From assembly GCA_947000775.1 (NCBI GenBank), contig CAMQGK010000299.1, forward strand, positions 19,300,001-19,364,000: DNA of 64,000 bases, given 5' to 3'. The translations under genes were made by a program, and so were the position numbers. The stretch's first letter is position 1; the number at the start of each line of letters is the position of its first letter. The DNA is from Pterois miles. Lineage: Eukaryota > Chordata > Actinopteri > Perciformes > Scorpaenidae. This document shows positions 10,700-22,769 of the stretch, one piece after another. The notes beneath the pieces are model-generated. The model searched no databases. It saw only the letters and a program-made list of their open reading frames with translations, and was not told the DNA's origin.

Positions 10700-11640
10700 G
10701 AAAAAAGTGGTGTAATGAAGCCTTTTTAACATGTGCACTGATTTCAGTCAACGACTAACAAACTGCAAACACTGCAATCAATAGACAAGATGCTGGGACG
10801 AGTTCTACATTTGAGCATCATAACTGGCAGTAAGTTGATCTGTGAGTAAGAAAAGCCAGCGGCATCTCTTTTGTTTGAGGAAGCTAGCAAACTCCCAGGT
10901 TGACAAACCCCTGATGACACTGATAAACATAAGTACTGATAAATCTGTTACTGAGTCCGTTTACACTTTGCTTTTTATTTGCTGGTATGAATCCCTCATC
11001 CTCAAACAGAAAAACTCTAACACAGGTGATTAAAGTCAAAAATCTAAATCACTGGCACTCAGCGGACACGCCAGTCTGACCTGTACAACAAACAGTTGAT
11101 AAAGAAAGCAGAATCCATTATTTAGGACAGTATCCACCTCCTGCATTCACAATCTAAGTGTCTGCCCTCTGGTTCCCGCCTCAGACAACCATCAGTCAAA
11201 ACTAATCGATATATACAGTATGCAAATAACATTTTTTAAAAATACTTTTATTGCACATTTCTTGTGAATTATTCATCTACAATATATGCAATATTTTTGC
11301 AGTAGTGTGTTTGCAGAAACACTTAGTGGTATGGTAAGATAAAATCAAACAGTAAATGGATAACTGAGGAAAAAGGAGGATAAAATATACATAAACAGTA
11401 TACATATGTATACATACACACATTTATATCTACATACACCTTCATATACTGTGTATACATACACACACATACCCATGCACATCCATATACATACATATAG
11501 TTCATATGAGTACTTGTGGACATGCATACGCACACTCGTGTACTCATGAATATGTATTATAAACACATAAAACACAAAAAAATGTGTTTTGTCCTATAAC
11601 ATTGACCATCTCGTTACAATGGCTCCTGGCAGTGGGGGGA
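10700..11640. other. Intergenic, no gene seen
   Basis: Mostly unique sequence, with a TACATACAC-rich simple stretch (about 11390-11560) that opens two overlapping artefact frames on the minus strand. Confidence 0.4.
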
Positions 11641-11679
11641 TATATCAGGCAGTAAGTGAACATTTTGTCCTTGAAGCTG

Positions 11680-11845
11680 ATTGTTGGGAGCAGAAGAAAT
11701 GGGCAGCGAAAGGATGTGAGCGACTTTGACAAGGACCAAACTGTGATGGCTAGACGACCACGTCCACCACAGCTGCAGTTCTGGGTCAGAGCATCTCCAG
11801 AACTGCAGCTGTGGTGGACGTGGTTCAAGGAAGGAAAATCAATCA
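11680..11845 (+). pseudogene. Tc1-like transposase fossil with inverted duplication
   Basis: The text around GACTTTGACAAGGACCAAAC and GTGATGGCTAGACGACC, then GGGTCAGAGCATCTCCAGAA, and TTCAAGGAAGGAAAA, follows the helix-turn-helix part of fish Tc1/mariner transposases. Visible residues include DFDKDQTVMARR and WFKEGK. Between the arms 11757-11783 and 11798-11824 lies a perfect 27-bp inverted repeat with a 14-bp loop. It breaks the ancestral order, so the transposase cannot be functional. Confidence 0.65.
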
Positions 11846-11910
11846 ACCCTGCGACCCTCTTACTGTGAGGAGACGGTGCTAACCACCACACCACGGGGCA
11901 GCGATCTGTG
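11846..11910 (-). mobile_element. Fragment of family D retroposon
   Basis: A short reverse-strand piece containing the GTGGTTAGCACCGTCTCC-like head is followed by a GGGTCGCAGGGTTGATT-like B box. It belongs to the same family as the elements at 29.5 and 61.1 kb. Confidence 0.4.
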
Positions 11911-11941
11911 CTGATGTATGTGTATATGATGTGATGAGTCA

Positions 11942-12120
11942 AGCCAAATCAGTTTTATTCGTATAGCCCAATATCACAATTTTTCCTCAGGGGGCTTTAC
12001 AGTCTTATAGGATCCGACACCCTCTGTCCTTTACAATGCGGTGAGCTGCTGTTGTTGTTATTGCTGCTGCAGCAACACCAATTACCCCTCAGGGACAAAT
12101 AAAGGTCTTGAATCTTGAGT
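11942..12120. mobile_element. LINE-type tail fragments
   Basis: The first part (11945-12040) contains TTATTCGTATAGCCCAATATCAC, here shortened by mutation, and the GGGCTTTACAGTC block of a common teleost retroposon. The second ends CAGGGACAAATAAAGGTCTTG, another LINE 3'-tail type. Confidence 0.5.
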
Positions 12121-13040
12121 GTAATGTACTGAAACAGAGCCTACATCAATGGAAATGATGCAAACAAAGTTTAGCAGTTCAGCAGTGATTTTTCCTGAAT
12201 GGATGGAGCGACACAATCTCTCTGTTTACAGAATATCAGCGTGTTGGGAGTCTTTGAATGTCAGCTCCTCAGGAGCCATTAAACGCAGCCTTGTTTTCAC
12301 ACTGACCACAAAGCAGTTTTAGATGTAAACCACACCGTTCTTCAAGCAGTCGTAGAAATGCTCTCAGGAACAAACGGAGTAAAAGCCAATTTTTTAAACT
12401 GACATCAGAGCGTTGGAGCTCCAGGCCGGGTGGAGCGTATCCAGGCTGAGACAGAGTCTTTCTTTACACAGTGAAACCGGAGAGGAGGACCTCGGCATGA
12501 GCAGCTGCCCGGGTGAAGAGTGAGCGAGGCTCTGGGGGGAGCTGTTAAAGCTGGGCTCCGTGCCCCTGGTATCCTCCCTCATGACCCCCCAGGGATCTGG
12601 ATTGTGGGGTGAGGATGGAGATGGACGGGGCGGACGACTGTTTAAATTCCTCCAGTGCAACCAGCTCGTCCTCATTCCCAGAGCGTCAAATAGCGACACT
12701 TTGTCTCAGCCGTCTGCATGAGATACCAATGCATAAAGCACCCTTCAGCGCCGGTATAACATGCACCGGACTTCCCATCAACTACAGTGAAAACCCATCT
12801 GCATCAATGTTAAACGTGGAGTGTGGAGACATAGCTTTCAGAGCAAAAATACTCAGACAGGGCAGGAGGAGAGAGTGGATGGGTCCAGCAAACACAAGGT
12901 TTTTACCCAGGAGGCCGCAGTGCACGTCCTGTGTGTCACGTTACAGTCTGCTATTTGTTCACGTCCCGTTCAGAGTCATTTACAAAGAGATGGGTAAAAG
13001 AAATGAATACAGAAAAAAAATAAGTTTGGGGAAATAAATA
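12120..13040. other. Unique intergenic block, no gene supported
   Basis: This is a comparatively GC-rich, repeat-poor block. Opposing open frames of 101 and 142 codons overlap here, but neither has splice-bounded conserved sequence or a recognisable domain. A regulatory element or an old mobile element is possible. Confidence 0.3.
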
Positions 13041-14000
13041 AGGGGTCAAATGCAAAGGAAGAATCCTGCAGAAATAAATAAATAAATGCAGAAATAAATA
13101 TGAAAATTTTAAAATAAATATAAAATAAATTAAAAAATGTGTAAAAAATATTGAATAAATAAAATATTAATGCAAAAATAAATGAATAAAAAATTAAATG
13201 CAGGGAATTAATAAAGAAAAATAAAGAAACAAATTAAAACAGTAATATCACTTAATGTAACATTTTATCAATTAATGAATATCTGTATTTTCACATAATT
13301 TTGCTAATTTAATAACATTAATTTATTTATAGTCATATATTTATTTATTTTTGCATTTATTTTCATTTATTTTCCCCAAACTTATTTATTTCTGTATTCT
13401 TTTCTTTATACATTTATTTTTACATTTAAATAAATAAATAAAGAAGCAAATTAAAACAAAAATGTGAATTTTTATCAGTTAATTAATGGAATAATTTATT
13501 AATAAAACATTTATTTTTAACATAATTTGTCACATTTGATGACATTTATTTATTTAGAGTCATATTTAATTTTTAAGTTATTTTTAAATCTATGTATTTA
13601 TTCATGCATTTATGAATTCATTTATTTCTGCACAAGTTTCCCTTTGCATTTCACCAGTATTTATTTCTGTGTTCTTTTTTATACATTTTTTACATTTATT
13701 CCTCTTTACGCAAAGGTCAATAAATACATAAACACATAAATAAATAAATACACACATTTAAAAAGATAGATATTAAAAAAATATATAAAAAATAAGTGCA
13801 AAATAAATAAATGAAAAAATACATTTAAAACAAAAGGGAAAATTAAAGAGTAAATAAATAAGGATTTAATGCAAAGATAAGTAAATAAAGAAGCAAAAAC
13901 AGAAATATCAATTTATGTCACATTTATTTTGAATATATTTTTTTCTACATTTAAGGACATTTATTTATTTATGAAGACATTTATTGATTTCTGACCTTGT
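13040..14000. repeat. AT-rich dispersed repeat cluster
   Basis: Long runs of AAATAAATAAATGCA and their inverse alternate, with a recurring module (AAATTAAAG, AAAGATAAGTAAATAAAGAAGC). The module also occurs near 3.8, 23.9 and 26.9 kb. No coding potential is seen. Confidence 0.55.
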
Positions 14001-14879
14001 CAGTTTAATTTTCACTGTACAAAAATAGTAATTTTAAACCGAACCATGTCTTTTTCTCCAAACTCTAACTAAGTGATTTTACTGCCTGAACCTAAGGAAG
14101 TGTTTTTATTTAATTCACAGCATTAATCACGTTTACTGCGACAGCGAAGTGACGCTGAGCATCAGTATGTGACGTTTTGGTGGAAGTCCAGCTCTGCTTT
14201 CCTCAACACGAAACAGACTGATATCCAGAAAACATGATCAGATCTGGGTGATGCTCCTCAGCGGGGAGCAGCGGGATTAGCTTTGTGTATGAACTGATAA
14301 AAAAAAAAAAAAAAGTACTGTGATCGTTAACCTGACGCTCAGCACATTTGATGTAAGATGTAAAGTGACTAGAAAGCCTCTGAAATCCACCTCATCTTCC
14401 TCCAGCTTTCTGTTTCCAGGGAAACAGCAGACATGGATGTATCAGTAAGTGGGATATGACGTGACGAGACAGTGAAACAAGAGGAGGGGGAGGAGTGAAA
14501 AGATTCAGGAGGAATAATCCTGTCACAGAAATCAAATGTCCAAAAATAGGAACCTGTATGCAAACCCGTCCTCCTCCTCTTCCTCTGAGTTCCTCTTCAT
14601 CAAACCGTGACTCTGTATGAAAATCAAAGAGAGATGACAACCCATACATCACCTTCTCTCCTCATTTATCTCTAGAGGTAGATGAGAGAAAAATCACATT
14701 TAGCTGTGCAGTACCTCCATGTGAAGATTAATTCATCCTGACGTGCAGATAGTTGTCAAATTAAGGGAAAATCCCTCAATGTGTGAGTGTAGAAACACAA
14801 CAAATGCAGATCTTTATATGCAAAATGACAGAATATCTTGTTTTGAGTTTCACAGCTGCTCTGGAGACAACATGTCTTT

Positions 14880-15260
14880 TTGGACAATTAAAGGGACTGT
14901 ATGTAACGTAAGTTGTTTTTTTGTTTTTTATTGCAAATGTGTGAACAGGTTGTAATCGAACCTAAAAAAACAAGACCTTCTGCGACTTTCTGGGTTTCCT
15001 CCATCAGCCTGTAGACTACTTTTTATGTGAAGGACTCGGCCGGCGTCCCAGCAGATGTGACGTCATCACGCCTGTTCACGTGTGTCTTCAGCGCAGCTTC
15101 AGCGTTAGCTAACGATAGCTAACGATAGCTAACGGTTGGTCGCCAATGCAAACAAACAACGAGACGCCACCACAGCTAAGACTCCAACACAAACTCCACA
15201 GAAGCACAAAAAAACGTTAGATCTCATGAAGCCCATCTGTGAAACAGGAATGTGTCCAAA
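14880..15260 (+). mobile_element. Dispersed element, family E
   Basis: It begins TTAAAGGGACTGTATGTAACG and continues with GGTTTCCTCCATCAGCCTGTAG. The same text recurs, diverged, at 63.22-63.50 kb. A triple TAGCTAACGA unit lies at 15107-15133. The coding content is nil; a MITE is likely but unproven. Confidence 0.5.
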
Positions 15261-15707
15261 TCAGACCTGGGCATCATACGGCCCGTAGAACCAGTCCTCA
15301 TGATGGTTCTGCCCCACGCGGGAGGTCTCAGACAAACCACACATTATTACTTTCAAATCTAAAAGAAAAAAAGTAAAGAAATGTTTTGAAATACTTGTGT
15401 ATTGTTAGTGTGCTTCTTCCTGTCACACTTGAAACTAATGTAAACTGACATTAGTGATGTTTGAGTTTGCGTCACCTGCTGAGGTGGCACATCTATAACA
15501 AGTCATGGACTGATAAGTATTTTTTTGCAGAGGTTGGCAGTAAAGCTGTGAGCTTAGTTTGCAACAAACATGTGGCTGAATTCAAAGAAAACAACTAGAA
15601 CCGTCACTTTGAGACAAAACACAGAAAAATCCAGAAAGCTGTCTGGAGACGAGAAGGAGAGGACAGCCGAGGGGCTGCTGGCTGAGATACTAAAGCAGAG
15701 AGGACTT

Positions 15708-15770
15708 TTTAAGATAAGATAAGATAAGATATTCCTTTATTAGTCCCACAATGGAGAAATTCACAAAGCT
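15708..15770 (-). mobile_element. LINE 3' tail with GATAA repeats
   Basis: AAGATAAGATAAGATAAGAT is followed by ATTCCTTTATTAGTCCCACA. It is the reverse of a polyadenylation-like tail (GGGACTAATAAAG) ending in TTATC repeats, as left by target-primed insertion of short LINE ends. Similar tails are at 1764, 16335 (+), 27400 (+), 43047 and 45715. Confidence 0.6.
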
Positions 15771-17500
15771 GCAGGAACCACAGAAGGAAATCTAAGTGTT
15801 AATGTTCAGTTAATGTTAAATGTAAGTGTTAATGTTAAGTTACATGTTTTGTTAATGGAAACATTACTACCCTAAACAGTCCGTCCTGGTTCAAAGACTC
15901 CTGGACATAAAGTCATCTTCTTTATAATAATGATGTTTTGAGTGATTTTCAGTAGAAAAAATGCTGAAAAATAAGAATAACAGTATGACTCCTGTAGTGA
16001 TAAAATAGAGGTTACATCTGACAGTATTTGTTTGACCCCCGGCAACAATCTGGGTTTCTCATGTGGCCCCCCTCCTAAAACAACTGCCCACTCTGGTCCA
16101 GATCAACATCAGCCGGTCCGTCGATTCAGGGACGGACCTTTGTTTAGTTTTAGGTATCAAAAAAACCCAAAATCTCAAACTTCCTGCTGGACAGGTCAGC
16201 TAACATTACAGCAAAGCATGTGAAATATACTATTAGATTTAGACATCCAACTTCCTTCTATTTAAATTGTCCTATTTTATGGCTGTCTACTGTTGTTTAG
16301 TCTTTTGTTTTAGCCCATTGCTGCTGTACCCCTCAAATTTCCCAACTGTGGGACTAATAAAGCAATAAATAATCTTATCTTATTGTAGTTCAAGTGTTCT
16401 GCACCTCCTCATGGCTGTTTTCAGGCTTTAAAAAATATAGTTATAGTTGTTATAGTTGTTACAGGACACTGACCAATCACAGGTCATTTCACAGATCAAA
16501 TAATCAAACTAGGCAGCGCTGATCAAATATCAATAGTCTGTTACTGTAATGACTCCTCACATGTTCTCAGAAACATCTTGTAGTTACTGTTTAGCTGTAA
16601 AATGATGAGTTTTCTGGTGGGCGGTGCTTGGTATCTCCTCAACTGATCCCAAAATGGCTGCCAGGTCACAAACTTTCCCATTTTACAGCTAAACAGCAGA
16701 GTGACACACTCAATAAACAATAAGATGAAGCAGTTTACAGGATCAGGAGCAAAGAGCCCTGCTGGCTGCTCCACAGTCTGTTTCTGGACCCGACAGAAGG
16801 AATCAAACCTCTGAGTCTCAAAAACCAAACGCTCTGAAACCTCCAGCTTTGCTGAATGTGCATGTTTTTGGCCCATTTACTACTAAAACGTTACTGTGAA
16901 CCATTTTGCGCCTCATGCTATGACATAATTTGTCGGTGAAATGCGTTTTTACTCACCTTACAGGCATCACCGGGTTCCTTTCATTTCTCTACAGTTTAAA
17001 AACCAAACAGCAAAAAGTCCAGGAACACTTGTGACATCATTCCGATGTGATTGGCTGGAACATAAAATCTAACCAATGATGTCATTACAAACATTTAAGA
17101 TGTCCCGCCCCCTCTGCCACTCCTATCAAATCAAACAGCCCCTCTCTCCTAAACTGGCTCTCTATTGGTTTACTCTTTTGAATGGTGCCTCGCTGAATTT
17201 GGTCCTCCTCCAACATCCTGTTTACACAGGAAATGAGAAAATAAAAGTTTTCAGCATAAAAAATAATACACCGAAATGTGTATTTCGGAATTTCAGTCTA
17301 TGTGTGAATGTAAATTTCACACATAGACTGGAAGCAGGGTCAATTAGCCTAATGTTGGACAGACTTCTGGCATAGACTGTGATATGAAGTCAGTTACATT
17401 AAATCCAAAACCAGTACCACTCTGAAATCCCCATGATGTGTCCTAATCAAACCAAAGATGGAGATATCACACTCATAAAAAAAAACCTTGGCTTATAGGT
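15770..17500. other. Intergenic, no gene seen
   Basis: Mostly unique-looking sequence with one plus-oriented LINE tail (about 16335-16385). Short open frames are scattered and unsupported. Confidence 0.4.
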
Positions 17501-17507
17501 GTGGGTG

Positions 17508-17556
17508 TTAATAATAATAATAATGATAATAATAATAATAAGAAGAATAATAATAA

Positions 17557-17627
<71 letters not shown>

Positions 17628-18290
17628 TTGGATTTATATTGCGCCTTTCAAGGAAGCCAAAGATGCTTAACATGGACACAAAAGACACAACAAACAGTGT
17701 GACAGTAGCTAGCTGATGGCCATAGGCCATGTTGAAGAGGTGGGTTTTAAGGAGTTTTTTGCAGGTGTCCAGAGATGGGGTGCTGTGAAGCTCTATGGGG
17801 GGAGACTTCCAGAGGGCGGGGGCTGTCACACTGAAAGCTCTGTCCCTGGTGGGCGACGGAGAGCTGACCCGGTTCTGATGATCTCAGCTTCCAGGACTGT
17901 GCGTAGGGGTGAAGGAGGTCAGCCAGGTACTGACGAGCCAGGGCGTTGAGTGATTTGTAGGTGAGGAGGAGGATTTTGTAGGTGATGTGGGACTTGACCG
18001 GGAGGAGGTGGAGGCGATGTGGTGCTGGTAAGAACCCTTGCAGCCGAGTTCTGCACATACTGGAGCCTGTGGACTTTGGAACTCCACTGCAGTAGTCCGA
18101 ACTGGAGGTGACGAAGGCGTGGATGAGGGTTTCTGTCACAGAGTCAGACTGACAGCCGGAGGAGAGGGATGCTTCTTAGGTGGAAGAAAGTGGATTTGGT
18201 GATGGACTTGATAGACTTGGACTTGATAGACTTGGACTAGAATGAGAGAGTTGGGTCCAAGATGACACCCAGGTTACATGGAGCATCGAA
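17508..18290 (-). mobile_element. 3' end of an L2-type LINE with AAT tail
   Basis: The minus strand encodes a decayed C-terminal piece of a non-LTR reverse transcriptase protein. It includes the typical ILLLTYKSLNALARQYLADL stretch and, after a frameshift, LKTHLFNMAYG. Stops and frameshifts make it non-functional. The LINE 3' end runs directly into a long AAT/ATT microsatellite at 17508-17625. Confidence 0.75.
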
Positions 18291-18375
18291 CAACATCAAA
18301 CAAACAATAAACTATAATAGTTTTGAAGCATTTATTCATATTAAATAGACAGTAAATAGCCTAAAATATCATATG

Positions 18376-18470
18376 TTATGCAAAGAAAGCATAATTAAAT
18401 GCACAGCTAAAAAAGTCATCAATCCGCAGTGAATTATAAAAATGTAAAAACATTTTTAAAAAGTTGCTAT
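18376..18470. other. Short gap between repeats
   Basis: Unique-looking sequence; nothing recognised. Confidence 0.3.
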
Positions 18471-18790
18471 GGCTGTCAAAGTTAACAGTTATTAATAATG
18501 ATGCATTAACGCAAACTCTGACACACTGACAGCTGTTGTTGCCTGTTGGGCTGCAGTTTGCCATGTTCTGATTTGAGCAGATTATTGATGCTAAAGTCAG
18601 AACCTGGGAGGGTTTCTGGACAATATCTGTCATTGTTTTGTGTTGTTTATTGATTTCCAATAATAAATATCGATATACATTTACATAAAGCAGCATATTT
18701 GTCCACTCCCATGTTGATAAGAATATTAAATATTTGACAAATCTCCCGTTAAGGTACATTTTGAACAGATAAAATGTGCTATTAAGTCTA
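18470..18790 (-). mobile_element. Family A element, internally deleted
   Basis: The terminal ATGGCTGTCAAAGTTAAC is present, but the element jumps soon after to the ACACTGACAGCTGTTGTTG block. It then continues to the CTCCCGTTAAGGTACATTTT end. Confidence 0.7.
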
Positions 18791-19990
18791 TTTTCATCAA
18801 TTGACTCATATTTAATGTCTTTAAAGTGATGGTGGTCGAAACAGGCAAACAGGTAATCTCACAAAAATCGAGTGCAGTTTGTGGCAAAACAAAGTACAAA
18901 TGAAAACAGACTGAGAGCTAAACTAGAACAAAAATTAAATCACACACCAGAGGACTCGAGGACCATCAGGAACAGGAGGATCGCAGGCAGGATAATACCA
19001 CAACACAGAAGAATACACTGGAGATACAGAAAAAATCACTAGGAAATACTCTGGTGACACAGTCCACACGGGGACTGACAACAAACTGACAAAGAAACAG
19101 AGGAAACTGACTAAATACACAGGCCCATCACTCACAGAGGAAGCAAATCAGGGAGGAGCAAACGATCACAAAAAGGCAGGAAATAAAACAAGAAATGACA
19201 CAAGAGGTGAGGGACTTTCAAAATAAAACAGTAAAGAAACTATGACAGAAACCCAGGACCATGACAGTCACCTCTTGAGTGATAAAATAAAACAGGAAAC
19301 ACTAGAATGAATGAATATAACAGAAAACCCCAAATCCAAGAAACCAAAATCACAATTACAGAACCAATAATGCACTAAAAAGATGACACAAGATAGTCTC
19401 TATTAAAAAAAAAAAAAAGTCCAATGGCCAAGACATTGACAGCCCTAAAAATATTATATATCATTAGCATCAACCTGGAGGCCTGTCTAATTACCCCGAC
19501 ATTACATGACCTGCACATTAATCATGGTTGAAGCTCAGCGCTCCTCTTTAGTCATTCTGGATGCTGTCGTTTCTCTCTGTGTATTTTTAAAACCATTTCT
19601 TCAGTGCTGTACATCTTGCAGGGATAAAAAAAAAAACATATTTTCACACAGCATACATTGCAGAATAGTGTTACACCCACTGTGACAGGATACAGCTTTA
19701 TGTGTTCACACATCATTAGGAAGTTGTCTGCAAAAGTCAGACGTGCTAATCCACCACCGCTAATGTCTGTCTGTTAAATGTGACGCCTCAGCTGAATGAA
19801 TCTTTATGGAGTCAATTTCAATTAGGCTCCGAGGCTCGCTGGACGGCTCCTTCAGACATCCAATTCAGGGATTTTAATGGGATTAATTACACTTTTTCTT
19901 TGTGCCAAAGACTTTTTCAAAGGGTGGGGACAAAGATTGTGGATCTAATTCTCCATCCTCCGGTGAAGTGAAGTCACACTGAATTATCAG
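18790..19990. other. Intergenic; possible old repeat and a possible conserved element
   Basis: 18895-19320 looks like an A-rich dispersed teleost repeat (ACAAACTGACAAAGAAAC and similar). 19740-19970 is unique and has homeobox-type words (GGATTAATTACA, TCAATTAGG), so it could be a conserved enhancer. No gene is seen. Confidence 0.3.
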
Positions 19991-20030
19991 TCTGAGCTCC
20001 TGAAAACCGAACCTTCAGATCAATGACATC

Positions 20031-20427
20031 AGTGTACTGTATACACTGCACAAACACGCTTCACTAAAACGTAGTGTACTGTATACACTGCACAAACACG
20101 CTTCACTAAAACGTAGTGTACTGTATACACTGCACAAACACGCTTCACTAAAACGCAGTGTACTCTATACACTGCACAAACACGCTTCACTAAAACGTAG
20201 TGTACTGTATACACTGCACAAACACGCTTCACTAAAACGCAGTGTACTGTATACACTGCACAAACACGCTTCACTAAAACGTAGTGTACTGTATACACTG
20301 CACAAACACGCTTCACTGAAACGTAGTGTACTGTATACACTGCACAAACACGCTTCACTAAAACGTAGTGTACTGTATACACTGCACAAACACGCTTCAC
20401 TAAAAAGTAGCGTACTGTATACACTGG
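20031..20427. repeat. 42-bp minisatellite, about 9.4 copies
   Basis: The unit starts GTGTACTGTATACACTGCAC and contains the near-palindrome AGTGTA..TACACT. Units begin at 20032, 20074, 20116 and so on in strict 42-bp steps, with few substitutions. Because 42 is a multiple of three, both strands keep long open frames made of 14-residue repeats. These are artefacts, not genes. Confidence 0.9.
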
Positions 20428-20429
20428 TG

Positions 20430-20820
20430 GTTAAGATGTGAAGAACACTGTTGCTAAGCAACGGCAATATTAACTTTACTGTTCGGGTATAGAAGCCACA
20501 CAGGCTAACAATTTAGCAAGCTAGCTAGTGGGTAGACGTAATGACAGAGGAGAAAGATGATGTAGTCGAGAATATCAACATTTTCCACAGACATATTACA
20601 AAATGACCAAGAAAAACAATGTATGATTAAAATTACAATATAATGTACAATATTAACTTATTATTGCGATAAATGAGCTTCCATGGGCTCCACCATTTCA
20701 ACAAACACGTCACGCGTCATGAAATCTGAGCTTTCAGAAACTTTCCACTGACGAGGTCGTGATACGACATGAGGGAGGCGTTCATATGGACCCAACCCTG
20801 CATGTTACATACTTGTCCAT
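20430..20820. other. Intergenic, no gene seen
   Basis: Unique-looking DNA between the minisatellite and a SINE; nothing recognised. Confidence 0.4.
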
Positions 20821-20821
20821 T

Positions 20822-21137
20822 AGAAGATCTACCTTTATTAGTCCCACAGTGGGGAAATTCAATTTACACTGTTTTAACTTATACATGGTACATGCACACA
20901 AACACACACACATGCAGTAATGGAGAGATGTCAGAGTGAGGGGGCTGCTCCAGACAAGCGCCCCGAGCAGTTGGGGGTTTGGTGCCTTGCTCAGGGGCAC
21001 CTCGGCAGTGCCCAAGAGGTAAACTGGCATCTCTCCAGCTACCAGTTCACACTCAGTTTTTTGGTCCATGTCGGGACTTGAACCGGTGACCCTCCGGTTC
21101 CCAAGCCAACTCCCTACAGACTGAGCTACTGCCGCCC
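20822..21137 (-). mobile_element. tRNA-derived SINE (family B), copy 3
   Basis: This is a reverse copy of the 2224 element: GACTGAGCTACTGCCGCC at the right end is the inverse of the A-box head, and GGACTTGAACC is the inverse B box. The CTT tail is nearly lost. Confidence 0.85.
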
Positions 21138-21139
21138 AT

Positions 21140-22380
21140 TAAGCATGCAGTTTTCAAATATCCAGACATCCAAATGAAATTTTCATTTCATTCAAAGCTT
21201 TAAACACAATGGCATTTCAAAAACCTGAGAAGCAACATCTGTTTCCAGAAACACAATGACATCTGTGGATTATCCAACAAGAATACAGTTTGTGGAAAGA
21301 CAAGTAGTAAAAAATTTTCCAAAATAAAACCAAAAGTCCATCATCTTCCTTTAACTGACCTTTTAACTTTAGTATTATTCACAGTTTCTTTAGTACTTTA
21401 CATTCCCATCTGTTCTGGTGCAGTCTTTCGAAAAAATATTTTAAAGCTCTGGAGTTTCTGTCAGAAGTCATGGAGGCAGACTGGATCTGGATCAATATGC
21501 AGCAGGAGTCACACTCAAAGCCTCTACATACAATCTGACAGGCTTCAACGGGCCTGCAGACATTTGTTCTTCTATAAATAACCGAGGAACACAGGAAATT
21601 CTCACAAATATCGAACCCAGCCTTATGGGTCGTGCTGCACTGTAGGCATTATCTGCTCTGGTGTGATGATTGATCTACTGTACATGCGGTCGCCCAGGCT
21701 TTCACTACTCATACGTTATTTAACGCACATTAGCACACACAGCTGAGTTATATAATTGTGTAGCTCAAGACTTTCTCTGCAGAGCCCCATTTCTATCCGC
21801 CAGCTCTCTGTTCTGCAGCACTTGTTCTGCATGTCAGTGTGGCGAACAGGCGGTGAACCTGATTACCTGCCTGCTGTGATGCCGGCAGGCAGTGATTTAT
21901 TCCTGTAACAGCGATTTCTGATCAAAGTGGGGATGCTGTGTGTGGAATGGTCTTCTCAGTCTCCTCGCGTTAGAAGGGTAGCTACAGATGTTTAGGGTCA
22001 GATATAACAGCGGTCAGTTGCTCATGGCTGCTGTTAGCAGATGGCTAAATATTAGCAACATTTACTCTCCATCTCTTCAACATTTAACCTTACGTGTTTG
22101 GTTCTTTCATGCTGTTTGTCCCTGACGAGGGAGACAGTATCTACATTAGAGGATTTTAAAGGAAGTCAGCATACCGAACTATTATGAAAAATCTGAAAAT
22201 CCTGTCAAATAAAGCAGAAACTATCAGCACAACTCAGAGTATATATATATATATTTTTGTGAGCTGATCCTTACAAAAAAGTTGAAGCATACAGAAATAA
22301 AGTTCAAGTATATTTACCATGCATACTTTATTTAGTAAGTATACTAATATCAATGTAGTAATAGTACTTATACGTGTACT
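21140..22380. other. Upstream region of pvalef, mostly unique
   Basis: No repeats of the main families are seen. 21640-21990 is unusually complex sequence and could hold conserved regulatory DNA. An AT run lies at 22240-22254. No coding exon was found. Confidence 0.3.
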
Positions 22381-22424
22381 AATTCTTGGGACTAAAAACA
22401 GCGGCTGGCGAGGTGGCTGTTGAG

Positions 22425-22450
22425 ATGAATATCTGTCACCAGATATTCAT
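22425..22450. promoter_or_regulatory. Perfect 11-bp inverted repeat upstream of pvalef
   Basis: ATGAATATCTG (22425-22435) and its exact reverse complement (22440-22450) are separated by TCAC. The arms contain ATGAATA, a POU- or homeodomain-like half-site. It lies about 290 bp upstream of the pvalef TATA box, in repeat-free sequence. A binding role is inferred. Confidence 0.4.
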
Positions 22451-22703
22451 GAAATCTTGCAGATGCTTTCAGGAATCATTAATATGTCTGCACTGCAGAC
22501 AAACTACCGATGCACTAAACATTATGAATCATTTTCAAGCCCCGTGCCAAGGCTCAAGCCCACCACAGGGCGTCTGTCCTCCAGTTCAACCCCATAAACA
22601 GGCCTAATGTGGGGTCTTGTCCCAGTACATCTGGAGCGATGCGTCCTCTCTGCAGCAGCAGCCAAAGTTTTAATGGAGAATGGCTCCACCGGGGATAGCA
22701 AGA

Positions 22704-22746
22704 CAGGTGCAAGGCCACCGGTGGGTGCATCCTTCCCATATATAAG
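22704..22746 (+). promoter_or_regulatory. pvalef: pvalef core promoter: E-box and TATA box
   Basis: A TATATAAG box at 22739-22746 sits about 50 bp before a consensus splice donor (CTG|GTGAGT, exon end 22798). That leaves room for a short non-coding first exon starting near 22770. A CAGGTG E-box lies at 22704-22709. A strong TATA box suits a tissue-restricted gene, and an E-box is compatible with muscle or neural factors, but expression cannot be read from sequence. Confidence 0.55.
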
Positions 22747-22769
22747 AGCCAGAGAGAGGGGGAGGGTCA

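Noticed and set aside
12394..13037. Opposed 101- and 142-codon frames
   Set aside because: No recognised domain, no splice support, and the two contradict each other.
17473..17829. 118-codon frame with a poly-tyrosine run
   Set aside because: It is the translation of the ATT microsatellite joined to LINE 3' sequence.
20029..20467. Overlapping 131- and 100-codon frames, and a CRISPR-like look
   Set aside because: Units are contiguous 42-bp repeats without unique spacers, in a vertebrate genome. They are a minisatellite, not CRISPR or a gene.
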